Assembly (NCBI GenBank): GCA_905221605.1
Contig: CAJNDS010002798.1
Coordinates: forward strand, 1-63,936
DNA length: 63,936 nt
From: Symbiodinium natans
Taxonomy: Eukaryota > Sar > Dinophyceae > Suessiales > Symbiodiniaceae
Direction of reading: 5' to 3'
A program made the translations under genes and the position numbers. This document shows, one piece after another, positions 34,930 through 45,413 of the stretch. The notes beneath the pieces were generated by a model. It was not told the origin of the DNA. It worked only from the letters and a program-made list of their open reading frames with translations, and did no database searches. Every line of letters starts with the position of its first letter. Within the stretch, counting starts at the first letter, position 1.

Positions 34930-36020
34930 TTTCCACCTCGTGCAGCAAGGATACTGGAGAAGCTAAGCCACTAAACCGGCAATGCAGACAGCATGGAGTG
35001 CGCATGACAAGCGCGAGGTTGCTTCACACGACGCACAGCCCACCTTGTCCCTGTCGAGCGAAGCGCCCAGAATTTCACCGCTGTCTGCATCCTGCGGCGC
35101 GTATTGGCATGTCTTGGCCTGCTGCATCTATACCAGCCTCAAGCTCACTTTCTGCTGTACTGAACTTGGAACCCTAGCAAAATTCAAATCTTCTGCTGTT
35201 TCTTAGGAATGAAAGTAGCCAAAAAATCAAAAATCATTTCCGAGTATCCCTAAGGCTTCCTCTTCTGAAGGAAATCAAGAATATATGAAGACTCCCTGGG
35301 GATTCATATACACAAGTTTCACATCCGCCAAGGCCCCGGGCCTAAAAATGCATTTGGGGTAAACACACACACACACACAATATCCCCTTTTTCCGGGGCC
35401 CTGGTAGCCCGTAGGAGTCTGGCTCAAAGGCCCATGGCTCCGACCTCCTCAGATTCCAGTCCGCCCAGAGCTCCAAAAGACCATGCCTGGATCCCTGTGA
35501 ACCCCAAAATCAATGAACCAGCCCTAAACCCCAAATCCTGAACCCTCAACCCTGAACCCTGCAAGCCCTAAACTCTGAACCATGACAGAACAGCCCTAAA
35601 CTCTAGACCCTATAAACCATACTCCGGAACCCTATGCCGTTTCAATTTCAGACGCTGGCCTCAGCAGGCCTTTCTCCGCCTTTGGCGATAATGAGGACCT
35701 GCATGCGTGCTGAACATGCAACATGGGTTTAGGGTTTAGGGGATGTTTGGGGTTTTGGGGGGTTGTAGGGTTCAGGATTCTGTATATGATGATCCCTCTT
35801 AGAGGTACCTCGTCGCACCTCTACAAATGGGTGCCCTCCTGTAGGGAATCTATTGTTGTGGCTCCTGTCGGATCTTAACTTTTTAACCGATATGCAAAAA
35901 TAGTATACGATAAAAGGTGCCCCAAAAAATTGCTATGAACCGCTCAAAAGCTCACTGGACACAAGTGCTCCTGAAATTTGAGGAGGGCAGAAACTTAACT
36001 CCTCCGCATGGCGATGGACC
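34930..36020. other. No supported gene
   Basis: Holds degenerate CCCTAAA at 35520-35640, TTTAGGG at 35725-35770, an (AC)n run at 35363-35380 and repeats of TAGAGGTACCTCG type near 35800. The plus frame at 34982-35206 has no support. Confidence 0.5.
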
Positions 36021-36029
36021 GGCAAGACT

Positions 36030-36446
36030 CGCATTGTTGGCTTCCTCCCTAAACCCTAAACCCGAAACCCTAAACCCTAAACCCTAAACCCTGCTTGGCT
36101 TCCTCCCTGGCCTTGAGGCACATCTCAAAGTATTCTCTGACCTTATTTTGGCAAGTCTGCAACACAAGAGATCGAAAACAAACGTCCTAAACCCCTTGAA
36201 CACTATAAACCCAATACCCTAAACATTCTCTATAACTCTATAACCCTTAAACCCCTTACACAAAGCCTAAACCCTCTTCACGAAAACAAAACTGACTCCA
36301 GTCCAGGGAACAGTGGGGCTGTCGAAGACAAAGGTCAGAAACTGCCTGAGCAGCAAGCAAGTGGGGGACTGTTCCAACTTAGCGGTCCCCTTCAAGGTAC
36401 CTTCATGATCGGATCTCTTAAAATGTTTAAGAAGGCACGTCCCCCC

Positions 36447-36477
<31 letters not shown>

Positions 36478-38062
36478 AAAAAGGACCCCAGTTTAGAGGA
36501 ACCTCCAAGTACGGGGTCCAAAATACCGGTACTAGTTGCGCTTCAGTCTCCGCCGTTCAGGGAAGCAAAGCATGACTCTCCCACCAGAGCGACTGCAAGA
36601 GATGCCCCCAAAATACTCGTTTAGCCGTGTAGGCTTTAGGGCACCCATCCCTAAACATCCCTAAACCCTAAAAGTCTAAATCCTAAAGCCCGAAAACCCT
36701 AATCCCTAAACATCCCTATGCCCGAAGAAACCTCTAAAACCCTTACGCCTTCAATCAACCTATGTGACCTCTAAAGCCCGGAGCCTGCAAACCTACGTGA
36801 CCTCTACAACCCTTGAAGCCGTCAACCTACGTGACCTCGAAAACCCTTAAAGCCTTCAACCCCTGCCCTGCAACCTCTAAAACCCTCAACCTATGTGACC
36901 TCTAAAACCCTGAGCCTTCAACCGAACTTCAACCTACGTGTGCTAGGTTTCAACCTGAGTGTCCCTAAACCCTAAACCCTAAACCCTAAACCCTAAACCC
37001 TAAACCCTAAACCCTAAACCCTGTTAGGGTTTGGGGTTCAAGGCATCCTTGTGACCTGAGGCCCCTGGCCCGCCCCTCATCGTGAGAGTGGCCCGCGACT
37101 GCAGGCATCCATCCTGGCGCGAAGGGGCCCCCTTAAAAACCCTTCAGAGCCCTGTAATTTTGGGTTGAGGGTTTAGGGTTTAGGGTTTAGGGTTTTGGGT
37201 TTAGGGTTTATAGTAGGGTTCCTCAAAGCCGTAGACACCCTGAAAACCCTAAACGCCCCTGAAACCTAACCCTGAAACCCTGAAACCCGAGAACCTGCAA
37301 CCTTGCTTTGAGGTCGACCAGAGGGAGTTCGTCTGCCTCTCCAAAGCTCGGCGTGGGCCAAGTTGCAGTTGGAGGGCAAATGCTGTCGATATACCTGCAG
37401 AGAACCGGAAAAACACTGCCATGGACAGCAAACCCCATGGCACCCTAAACCCTAAACCCTAAACCCTAAACCCTAAACCCTAAACCCTAAACCCCCTTCT
37501 GAGCCGCGCACTTCAGGGCCACCGGATGCTGCGCATGCGGCACGTGCAGCACGAGGTGGGTGATGTCCGAATCCAGGCGGGCCTCGGGACCGCATGGCAG
37601 TCTAAACCCTAAACCCTAAACCCAATAGTGGTTGCTACCAGCAGCTGAGGGCCAACTTCCGCCAGCCGGGTTCGATTATCATCCAGAAGCACCTCAGGTC
37701 GGAAAGGCACACTTGGGTTTGGGGTTTAGGGTTTAGGGTTTAGGGTTTAGGGTTTTCTACACACCTTCCTCCAGCCTCCTGCTGCCACAAAAACGATTTC
37801 AGCACGAGAATGCAGCTCAGCTGAGGCCGCTGGCACAAACGTTGATGCCTTGGAGCAAGGCCCGGGTGAAGGTTTGCACGCAGACCTGAAGCAAAGGTTG
37901 CGCGTCAAGTATCTGGGCCCCTAACCCCTAACCCTAAACCCCTAAACCCCTAAACCCTAAACCCTATACACTCTAAACCCTGCGTTCGAGTCTGCTGGAC
38001 CGAGGCTGATATGTGCCCAGGGTATAGGGTTCAGTTTGGGGAAGCTTTGAAGGCAAGTGGGC
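36030..38062 (-). CDS. Unrecognised multi-exon gene with telomere-array introns
   Basis: Exons on the minus strand: 38062-37982 (SFPKLNPIPWAHISLGPADS); about 37890-37762 (ASTFVPAASAELHSRAEIVF, then VAAGGWRK); about 37710-37622 (EVLLDDNRTRLAEVGPQLLV); 37601-37499 (LPCGPEARLDSDITHLVLHV, then HAQHPVALKCAAQK); about 37391-37302 (YIDSICPPTATWPTPSFGEA and LPLVDLKARLQ); 37113-37062 (GWMPAVAGHSHDEGRARG); and 36165-36030 (NKVREYFEMCLKAREEA, interrupted by a 58-base insertion). DITHLVLH...ALKCAAQKRYIDSI faintly resembles a BRCT repeat, but this is a guess. Several donors are the GT of the adjoining repeat. Exon order and strand suggest a single gene. Confidence 0.5.
36051..36094. repeat. CCCTAAA insertion flanked by a 14-base direct repeat
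   Basis: 44 bases, six CCCTAAA-type units, bounded by TTGGCTTCCTCCCT at 36037-36050 and again at 36095-36108. Removing one repeat copy and the array leaves one continuous minus-strand frame, KAREEANNASLAGPS. A GA-AG intron of 58 bases fits exactly. Confidence 0.9.
36438..36483. repeat. Poly-C then poly-A run
   Basis: About 29 C followed by about 15 A inside a possible short element (36265-36530) with GGACCCC-type ends. Confidence 0.9.
36960..37024. repeat. CCCTAAA array
   Basis: Nine perfect units, abutting a short TTTGGGG unit in the opposite sense at 37026. Confidence 0.9.
37440..37493. repeat. CCCTAAA array in an intron
   Basis: Seven perfect units next to the 3' end of the exon at 37601-37499, whose donor appears to be the first GGGTTTAG in sense. 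Confidence 0.9.
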
Positions 38063-38597
38063 TCTTCCCGAGAGCAGCTTTTAATTACCCCCCTGCCACC
38101 GTACCAGCTTGTGCGGATGCTGCCCCAGAGCGAAAGAAAACAACAAAACGCATCAAAAACGCGAAAACTGAAAACGCCACCCGTGAAGGACAAGAGGGTG
38201 GCCAACTGCGACTGTTCGCCTGCGTCCTTCTGCTGACAAGTTCACCTACACCTTGGTACAACAAATTCGAGGTTTTATATTCCCAAATTCGCTGCCGCTA
38301 CAGGAGGCCATGGTTACCTGACATGTTCCCTCATGGAAGCTCAGCTCGCCTACTGATTTTCCGGGGGAGTTGGCTTGTCTTTGGTGTTTCTGGCATCCTC
38401 TGAGTGCATGGCATGCGGCAAGGGGCTGCGCAAGGTGTTGAGTGTGAGTGCAGGCTCTGGCGTGGCTTGCCGATCATGCTAAATGTTACGTCTCGTTTCC
38501 TCCGTGGCAAACTACAAGAACAAACAAGGAACCCCAAACCCTAAACCCTAAACCCTAAACCCTAAACCTAAATCCTAAACCCTAAACCCTAAACCCC

Positions 38598-39425
38598 ACC
38601 TTCAGGCATCGCCGCTGCTCTTGCTGCTCCTGCACGGCCACACAAGGCTGGGAGTACTTAGGGTTTGGGGTTTAGGGCTTAGGGTTTAGGGTTTACGGCT
38701 TAGCGTTCCTTCACTCAGCAACACCCTGAAGCTGGTTTCAACAGAATTTCTGCGCCCTTTACGGTACCAAGAACTATGAGCAACATTATGGGATTCCAGA
38801 GGGGGCACGAGAGCCTTGGCAGACGATGGCGAGTAGTCACCACTCACCGCCTTCAGACGACTGGACACTGACTGGCGCGCTGGCTCACGAACCTTACCCA
38901 GCTATGCAAAAGGATTGCTGATCTAAATTATGGACCCAAAACAGGGACCCAACACTACCAGGAATAGTTTACCATAATACAAGCCCACAAAAAGTACGTG
39001 ATTAGATGAAATGCGGCACTTGCGATGCACAAGGGCCGCACTTGCCTGGATGACCCTCCTCTGCGCCCCTTCAAACTCGGGCGGGACCTGTCTGTGGAGC
39101 GCCAAGTTGGCCACCCCTACCAGACCCCCAAGCGTTTTGGTTCTTGGTACGGAAGTAAGGAATCAGGTGCTCAAAGAGTTCTTGAAAGGTTTTATATTGG
39201 GATATAAGGCATACGGTACCTCATTCCCTAATTGTTAAAGTTAGGTAGTAAGTCAACCCTAAACCTTAAACCCTAATAAACCTTAAACCCTAAACCCTAA
39301 ACCCGAAACCCCAAACCCTAAACCCAAGTTGGCCACCAAAGCATGATCTGACTGGCTCGCTTGGCTTAGCGTGCCTGCAGTCTCCGGAAGAGCGCGCCTG
39401 GCAGGTTGAGGGTTTCGGGTTAAAG
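38598..39425 (-). CDS. Unrecognised minus-strand gene carrying a recent intron-like insertion
   Basis: Coding segments: about 39400-39324 (LPETAGTLSQASQSDHALVA); 39115-39044 (LHRQVPPEFEGAQRRVIQ, then a GC donor after CAG); 38862-38710 (LKAVSGDYSPSSAKALVPP and RKGRRNSVETSFRVLLSE); and about 38641-38598 (PCVAVQEQQEQRRCLK, donor AAG|GTGGGG). The first two are halves of one ancestral exon split at VANL by an insertion with a 14-base direct repeat. It may be the 5' part of the gene at 36.0-38.1 kb. No domain is recognised. Confidence 0.5.
39102..39337. mobile_element. 222-base insertion with 14-base target duplication
   Basis: CCAAGTTGGCCACC occurs at 39102-39115 and again at 39324-39337. Between them lie about 130 bases of unique DNA (including GGTACCTCATTCCCTAATTG) and a CCCTAAA array at 39255-39323. 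Deleting one copy plus the insert gives an uninterrupted frame ALVANLALHRQV across the site. It therefore looks like a mobile insertion now behaving as an intron. Confidence 0.85.
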
Positions 39426-40290
39426 CTCTAAACAACACGAAGTAAACGGATTCAAAACCGCTTGTCACTCAAAAGCTGAGCCATGATGTCAACATGACAA
39501 TGAAATCAATGCAAACACTACGTCACTAGACTAACATGCAGTTGGAGCCAAGGGGGTCCGCCTGAACGCCTGTTATGGTACTAGATTTTGGCAGTTGTGA
39601 TAATTCGCCTCGGCTTCCTGCCGAGAAGCGTCTGGAACAAGCAGACCCGGATCGGGCCTCCTTCCCCCTAACCCAACCCTTCCCCATACCAAATTTTCTG
39701 ACGCCCCCCCCCCCCCCCCCCCCGCCCTGTGGGACCCCCCCCAATCCCTTGGAGGAGCTGCAAACCGATGCCGTGGAGGGTCCCGCTTGTCGGTGGCTCC
39801 TACAGGGGGAGTGCCTCAAAAACCCCCGCACCCCCCCCCACCCCCCCACCCCCCCCCCCCCCACCCGCCCCCCCCACCCCCCCCCCCCCCAACCCCCCCC
39901 CCCCACCCCCCTCTTTCGTCCTGGGGCCGGCCCGGCTGCCGAGGCGGCGCGCGCAAGCGTTTACAATTATGTTCTAGATTCCAGCCCATGCCTTGTATCT
40001 GGAGTGAATTTTTCGGTTCCACAGCAACTCAAAGACGCTTGCCTGCTTCTGCTAAGTTGTTTACCCCCAACTTTTTGTTTCCAGGTCTATGTAATGTGCA
40101 TTTCAGGTTAGGTTAATTGTAGTTTCATGTTCATTGTGCATATGTGTGTGTATGTGTCATGTTTCGGGTCCGCAGCCGCTTGTTTCAGGTTATAGTTCAC
40201 ATATGTTTTCTTGTTCAGGGCCCGCTGGTGTTCTTTCAACTGTTTTGGGGGTTCTAACAACTCCAAGATCCATCCGTCTTATAAAGGGGA
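39425..40290. other. No supported gene; large poly-C block
   Basis: Contains C-rich low complexity at 39702-39722 and 39830-39915. Frames around it give only Pro or Gly runs. Plus-strand DNA at 39930-40260 is T-rich and without coding character. Confidence 0.5.
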
Positions 40291-40298
40291 TAGGATTA

Positions 40299-40392
40299 GG
40301 GGGACCCTTGGGGATATAGACCCTCTGAAGAAGGTTCTTTGTTTAAGAGAGCCAGAAGAAAGTTCAGAAGGGTTCCCTTTTAAGGGTCCCCC
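40299..40392. mobile_element. Short inverted-repeat element
   Basis: Ends GGGGGACCCTT and AAGGGTCCCCC, an 11-base perfect inverted repeat; 94 bases, no coding capacity. A CCCTAAA array follows at 40395-40446. Confidence 0.7.
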
Positions 40393-40549
40393 TTCCCTAA
40401 ACCCTAAATCCTAAACCCTAAACCCTAAACCCTAAACCCTAAACCTAGGATTATAAAGGAGACTTTTTTTTCATCCTTGGAGCATGCCCTACCACCGATG
40501 CGACCTGCGCTGGTCGAAGCCGGGCTTTCCGCCTGCCAGAGTGCCGCGA

Positions 40550-40655
40550 TATAGGGTTTAGGGTTTAGGGTTTAGGGTTTAGGGCTTGGGGTTTAGGGGT
40601 TTGGGGTTTAGGGTTTAGGGTTTGGGGTTTGGGTTTCGGGTTTCGGGTTTAGGGT
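40550..40655. repeat. TTTAGGG array
   Basis: About fifteen units with TTTGGGG and TTTCGGG variants, on the 3' side of a minus-strand exon. Confidence 0.9.
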
Positions 40656-40656
40656 G

Positions 40657-43185
40657 ATGATCACGGTAGATTCGCCCCCGATACGGGCCTGACGCAAAGA
40701 CACGCTGCGACCCGACCCCCCCCCCGCTCTCATCAAGGGCTCTTTGGCCGCTTGGGGGCCTCCAACTCCTGGCTTCCAAGGTGGGCCTGCAGCTCTCATG
40801 TCTGAACATTTTGGGGCTTAGGGTTTAGGGTTTAGGGTTTAGGGTTCAGGGTTCAGGGTTTAGGGTTTAGGGCTTAGGGCTTAGGCTCTTAGGGTTTAGG
40901 GCTGAGGGGTTAGGGGATAAAGTTCCTGCGGTGTAAACGGAACCGCTGGGGTCGGCACCTTAAGTGCCATGTCACAAGCTGCTCACAAACTGAAACTGCA
41001 ACACGCACACACACACACACACACAACAGAGACGACACTCCTGCTTGGAAAGTGGAGGATTTGCGATTTAGGGCTTCGGGCTTTCGGGTACCCTAACATC
41101 TAAACGAGACCTAAACCCGAATCAGAGGTACTGCTAAGACAGTTGAAGTTCACAGTCTATGGGCTGCCGGCCATCTCCATCTTTTCCACGATTGCCTATC
41201 CCACATGACACCGCACCGCACTTCGCTTGGGGTTTGTGGGATGTGGGTTCGGTGATGTTTAGAGGTAAGGGGCCCTGGGGGAACCCCCAACAACCGACAG
41301 GCCCAGCGTGTCACTTCGACCCCAAAGGGAGATTTCATAACTCTGCAGTTCCAGAGAGCAAGGTGGCCGTGCCACGTGTGTCTCGTCCCAACCACCACGA
41401 GTACGGTGCATTCGGGTCAAGGTGGTTGGCTGGCAGTGATAGCGAGCGTTGCACTTGCTGGCTGCTAAGGACTCTAAGGCGACTAAGGTGACCAAGGTGA
41501 CTGAGGTGACTGAGGCCAGGGCTGAGGTCAGGAGCTCATCCTGCTCCTGCACTGAAGAGCTTGAGTTTGCTTTGCTTTGCACCTGATGTCGAGATGGGAC
41601 GGGCCACGGGCCTTGCAGTCAGAGCAAGCGCGGGTCGTCGCTGTGCAGGCCTGTTGCCGTGTTGCTGTCTCATGCGTCGCACGTAGGAGCTCACCCTGGC
41701 AACCCCTCTCTTCGAGACTTCGCCCACCTCACCGCCGAGCTTCAGAAGGTCCATCGCGCCAGCTCGAAAATCATGTAGCTTCCCAGATAACAGCTCGGGT
41801 TTAGGGTTTAGGGCTCAGGGTTGGGGGTTGATGGCTTTAAGGTTCAATTTTGTGGTTTGGGGTATGCTGGTTGATGTACTTGGGGGAAACTTGGAACATC
41901 AGATGTGGGGACATGTATGAACGCGCGTGTCATCTCCACACAAGGGTCACATTGGACCACCTTTCAGCTTGCAGCCAAGTGTTTTCACAGTGCGTCTGAG
42001 CTTCATATGGGCAGTTCTCCAAACCCTGGTCCATTCTCGGGCTGTACTATGAACAGGGTACCCAGAGGAGCATTGCTGGTCACTCCAGTCTCCAGGCGGC
42101 ACTTCCACATTTCAATATCCAGAAAATGAAAGCAAGTTGAGGAACTTGAATGTGGTGTCATACTGGAATGAGGTACCCCAACACCGATACGCGATATCGT
42201 CTTCGGGGCACCAGCAATCCATACTAGCAATAAGCACAAACAGGGCCGTACCATAAGCGTTTCCCTTTTGGGACAAGCCTTACCCAAGAAACACTGTAAC
42301 GGCTGATGCGCGAGTGCACACCATTTTGGGACCGGCACGGTGTACTCATGAAGCATTGCTCTCACAAAGCTGCGCCCGAGTCCTCCCTCCGAAACCACTC
42401 AGTTTGGGGGTTTAGGGGTCGAACTTGTGAGTCTAGGGCTTAGGAAAACCTAAACCCTCCAGATCCCCAAACCCTGTAAGCACCCCAAACACAGTGACCC
42501 TAAACCCTAAACCCTAAACCCTAAATTTGGCAGCTTCAGGAGCTCCGCTCAGAGGGTGGATGAAACGTTGTGGAGGCCTGGCAATCATCTTGTCTGTCTA
42601 CGCAGCAGAGATCACGATCTTCGGGACTTAGGCTCTAGCGCTTCGGGATGTGTCGTCTATACTCCAGCTGTCGTAATCCTCTGTACGTGTCCAAAGTGCG
42701 TGTCCAAAAGGGTCGAGCCTTACTCAGATGAAGTCGCTGAAGAGTCGCAACGAGGGGCCGGCGTGAAAAATGTGGCAGTCGCTCGAAAACTTGCGAGATC
42801 CGAGGCTTAAAAGTACTAAGCCCGAGGCAAATCGCTCCAACTGAACCCTAAACCCTAAACCCTAAACCCTAAACCCTAAACCCTAAACCCTAAACCCTAA
42901 ACTGACCTTGCTGCTCCCTCTGAGGTCCCTGCATCATTGTGTCATGGTCAGGCCCCGAACCTGCAAAATTTGCAGCAGAAACAGTGCTGCTGCATATTGT
43001 TGTAGACTACTGCTACCCTAAACCCTAAACCCTAAACCCTAAACCCTAAACCCTAAACCCTAAACCCTAAACCCTAAACCCTAAACCCTAAACCCTAAAA
43101 CCCAAACCCAAGCAGCGTAAGGCTGCGGCTGCTGCATCGCATCCTTGCCGCATGCAGCTTCTTTTGCAACGTGCAGTGGGCATGC
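40657..43185 (-). CDS. Unrecognised minus-strand exon series
   Basis: Segments in order: 43185-43108 (AKEAACGKDAMQQPQPYAAW, donor in GGGTTTGGG); 42952-42905 (PDHDTMMQGPQREQQ, donor AAG|GTCAGT); 41796-41695 (KLHDFRAGAMDLLKLGGEVG, then EVSKRGVAR and a near-perfect donor AGG|GTGAGC); 41580-41420 (EQDELLTSALASVTSVTLVT, partly repeat-derived); and 40800-40657 (PWKPGVGGPQAAKEPLMRA and SLRQARIGGESTVII). Strong donors make the second and third the most reliable. They could be one or two genes. No family is recognised. A plus-strand frame ending at 42807 (SDEVAEESQRGAGVKNVAVA) conflicts locally. Confidence 0.45.
42841..42903. repeat. CCCTAAA array in an intron
   Basis: Nine perfect units directly after the donor AAG|GTCAGT of a minus-strand exon. 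Confidence 0.9.
43015..43108. repeat. CCCTAAA array in an intron
   Basis: Thirteen units, mostly perfect, between exons at 43185-43108 and 42952-42905. Confidence 0.95.
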
Positions 43186-43227
43186 AGGCACCCTAAACCC
43201 TAAACCCTAAACCCTAAATCCTCAACA

Positions 43228-43275
43228 CCTTACAACACCTTACAACACCTTACAACACCTTGCAATACCAACGAT
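43228..43275. repeat. Short tandem ACAACACCTT
   Basis: Four to five copies of a 10-base unit, decaying to the right. Confidence 0.85.
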
Positions 43276-43399
43276 ACCCTACAACACCCTAGAATCCAAC
43301 AATACCCGGTATGCAATACCTGTTCTACTGAAACCCGTGAATAACTTACTAATAGCTTGTCACCGAAGAATACTTCATAACTCATACGCTATAATACAC

Positions 43400-43403
43400 T
43401 TCT

Positions 43404-43441
<38 letters not shown>

Positions 43442-43565
43442 TTATATTCACATTTACATTTATGCTCATATTTATATTCATATTTATATTTATATTTATA
43501 CTTATATGTGTATTTATATTTTTTATTTATATCGATTTATTTAGTTTTATATATATATATATACG
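43400..43565. repeat. TATA and TATTTA microsatellite
   Basis: TA run followed by TTTATATTCA-type units. The Phe/Ile-rich frame through it is an artefact. Confidence 0.9.
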
Positions 43566-43598
43566 TATTTATTTGTTTTTAAAAACGAAATACCCCTC

Positions 43599-43662
43599 TC
43601 AAAGGTGGAGGCGGTCCTTGCCAGTGAGCAAGTCTGCCGAGATGATTCCGAGAGCCGCAAAC
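43599..43662 (-). CDS. Terminal exon of a light-harvesting (LHC) protein
   Basis: After the acceptor TTTCCCAG at 43663, the 64-base exon reads (M)FAALGIISADLLTGKD, then RLHL and TGA. This is the third helix and C terminus of chlorophyll a/c-binding light-harvesting proteins. It starts with a single G completing a codon (phase 2), exactly the phase left by the LHC exon ending at 48487 (NGRFA plus AT). It is therefore either the last exon of that gene, 4.8 kb away with other genes between, or a remnant of a second LHC copy. A plus-strand frame over the same bases (ESRKPGKAVPDLEKLAGS) is the competing reading. Confidence 0.6.
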
Positions 43663-43739
43663 CTGGGAAAGCGGTCCCTGATCTTGAAAAGCTTGCCGGT
43701 TCTCAGAGATCTCAGGTTTAGGGTTTGGGGTTGAGGGCT

Positions 43740-44330
43740 TCTTTAGGCGGGGGGGGGGGGGGGGGCAGGGGCCATAAGTTACCTAATCCCCAATTCCCTG
43801 CCATGAACCGGCAGGCCAACGTCCTCATGCCAGCTGAATCCAGTCGCGCGGAAAGTGGCCCTTGAAACCAGCGAGCCAGAAAACTTCAGCTGCAAGCATT
43901 GACCAACGCCTGCGTTTACAGGCAGGTGAGATCCAGCACGCGAAAAACCATGCACTTCAGGAAAACAGGGGAGCTCTGGCATCCACCCTGTGACCGTGCC
44001 ACTCTCAGACGTGCAGCGCGCCGGATCGCTTGCACAGCTATGCCGCACATGCAGCTTCCTGCACCGGCAAGCTGGATGGGCCCAGAAAGTACAAGCATTC
44101 GCAAGACTCCAAAGAGTTCCCAATGCCTTGCGCTGTTGCTCAAGGTGCACTAACCTCAAAGCTGCAACACACTCTACTCGAAGCTCTTCTGCAGCATGGT
44201 GATTGATGCAAGCTTCTCTGTAACCGGGCGACTTGATGTTTGCAGAGAGGCCCTTGACCGGAAGGAAGTGCTTCGAACCTGATCATGTTCACAGTCCTTC
44301 GGCAAGATCTAATCATGTATAGGCATATAC
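43740..44330. other. Unassigned region
   Basis: Poly-G run at 43748-43766. A long minus frame (44159-43779) contains HGFSRAGSHLPVNAGVGQCL and may hold an exon, but no family is seen. A plus frame at 43990-44200 competes. I looked here for the missing LHC exon (ELNNGRF-type) and did not find it. Confidence 0.4.
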
Positions 44331-44339
44331 CATTCTAAT

Positions 44340-44624
44340 AAATGTACATATATATATATATGCACACATCATATAATACACCATACATCATACATCTTGT
44401 CTTGTCTGTCCGCTTAGGTCCCGAATGGTCTGTTGCATTCTTGAAACGCAGGGGCCTGTGTCGGCGCACGGCACTGTGACCGAGCATAATGCACAAAACG
44501 CTCACAGCCATAAGAACATCATACATCATATATATATATATATATACATACCTACCTACCTACATACATACATACATGCATCATATATATAAGTATATAT
44601 ATATATACATAAACATATATGATT

Positions 44625-44674
<50 letters not shown>

Positions 44675-44715
44675 ATATACACATAATATATGTATACATA
44701 TATAGAGAGAGACTT
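44340..44715. repeat. TA microsatellites and (CAT)n tract
   Basis: TATA runs at 44345-44360, 44528-44545 and 44585-44625, TACC repeats, and (CAT) repeated about 14 times at 44629-44673. The latter yields a false poly-His frame. Confidence 0.9.
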
Positions 44716-44837
44716 TTCTACCAGATACGGGATCCTATGCTTCATCCTCCCGCTGCTGTATTTCGACGAGCCTTCTGGCCGAAGATAGGTCGTGTCACCT
44801 TGGGAGGCTGGCAACACGAGTGACAAACGTTTGACTA

Positions 44838-44930
44838 GGGTTTAGGGTTTAGGGTTTAGGGTTTAGGGTTTAGGGTTTAGGGTTTAGGGTTTAGGGTTTA
44901 GGGTTTAGGGTTTAGGGTTTAGGGGTTAGG
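44838..44930. repeat. Long TTTAGGG array
   Basis: Thirteen perfect heptamers. Confidence 0.95.
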
Positions 44931-44984
44931 CTCAGTATTGCTTTCATTCTGTTATTCTCCTAGACCCGAAGCCCTAAACCCTGA

Positions 44985-45222
44985 ACCCTGATGACGAACG
45001 ATCCCACATTGAATATGGACAGACCCCAATTCCAGGCAAGCCACCCTCGACAAGCTCCGCCACCACTCCCTGGACTCCTCGAGAGACCTGTTTAGGGTCT
45101 ACAGGGTTTAGGGTCCCTAAACCCCAAACTCGTAATCCTAAACCCTAAACCCTGATCCCTAATCTCCTGGCGTTCTTTGCTGACAAGAAAGGCGTCGAAG
45201 TGCAAAGGAAGAAGCCGCAATG
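44985..45222 (+). CDS. 3' exons of an unrecognised plus-strand gene
   Basis: First segment about 45050-45090 after TTCCAG (QATLDKLRHHSLDSSRDL), ending at a CTGTTTAGGG boundary. The last exon, about 45163-45222, reads LLAFFADKKGVEVQRKKPQ and TGA. TTTAGGG and CCCTAAA arrays fill 45085-45165 between them. The gene lies inside the interval separating the LHC exons and is opposite in strand to its neighbours. No family is recognised. Confidence 0.4.
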
Positions 45223-45413
45223 ACGGGCTCCCAGTCTTAAGGACTACCCATTCTGGGCCTGTTCTTAAGTAAGGGTCCCCTAAACGTTCTAATGACTTCT
45301 CGTATCAGAAGGACCTGTGAGGCCCTGAACCCCCTCAGCCCTCATCAAAACAACCACGTATGAAGAACTCAGGTTAACCCTAAAACCCTAAACCCTAAAC
45401 CCTAAACCCCACC

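Noticed and set aside
43601-43717. Plus-strand exon ending CAG|GTTTAGG
   Set aside because: Plausible by composition, but the minus reading matches the third helix of antenna proteins, with a stop and exactly matching phase; kept only as an alternative.
44489-44686. Plus frame with a poly-His tail
   Set aside because: It is the translation of a (CAT)n microsatellite flanked by TA repeats.
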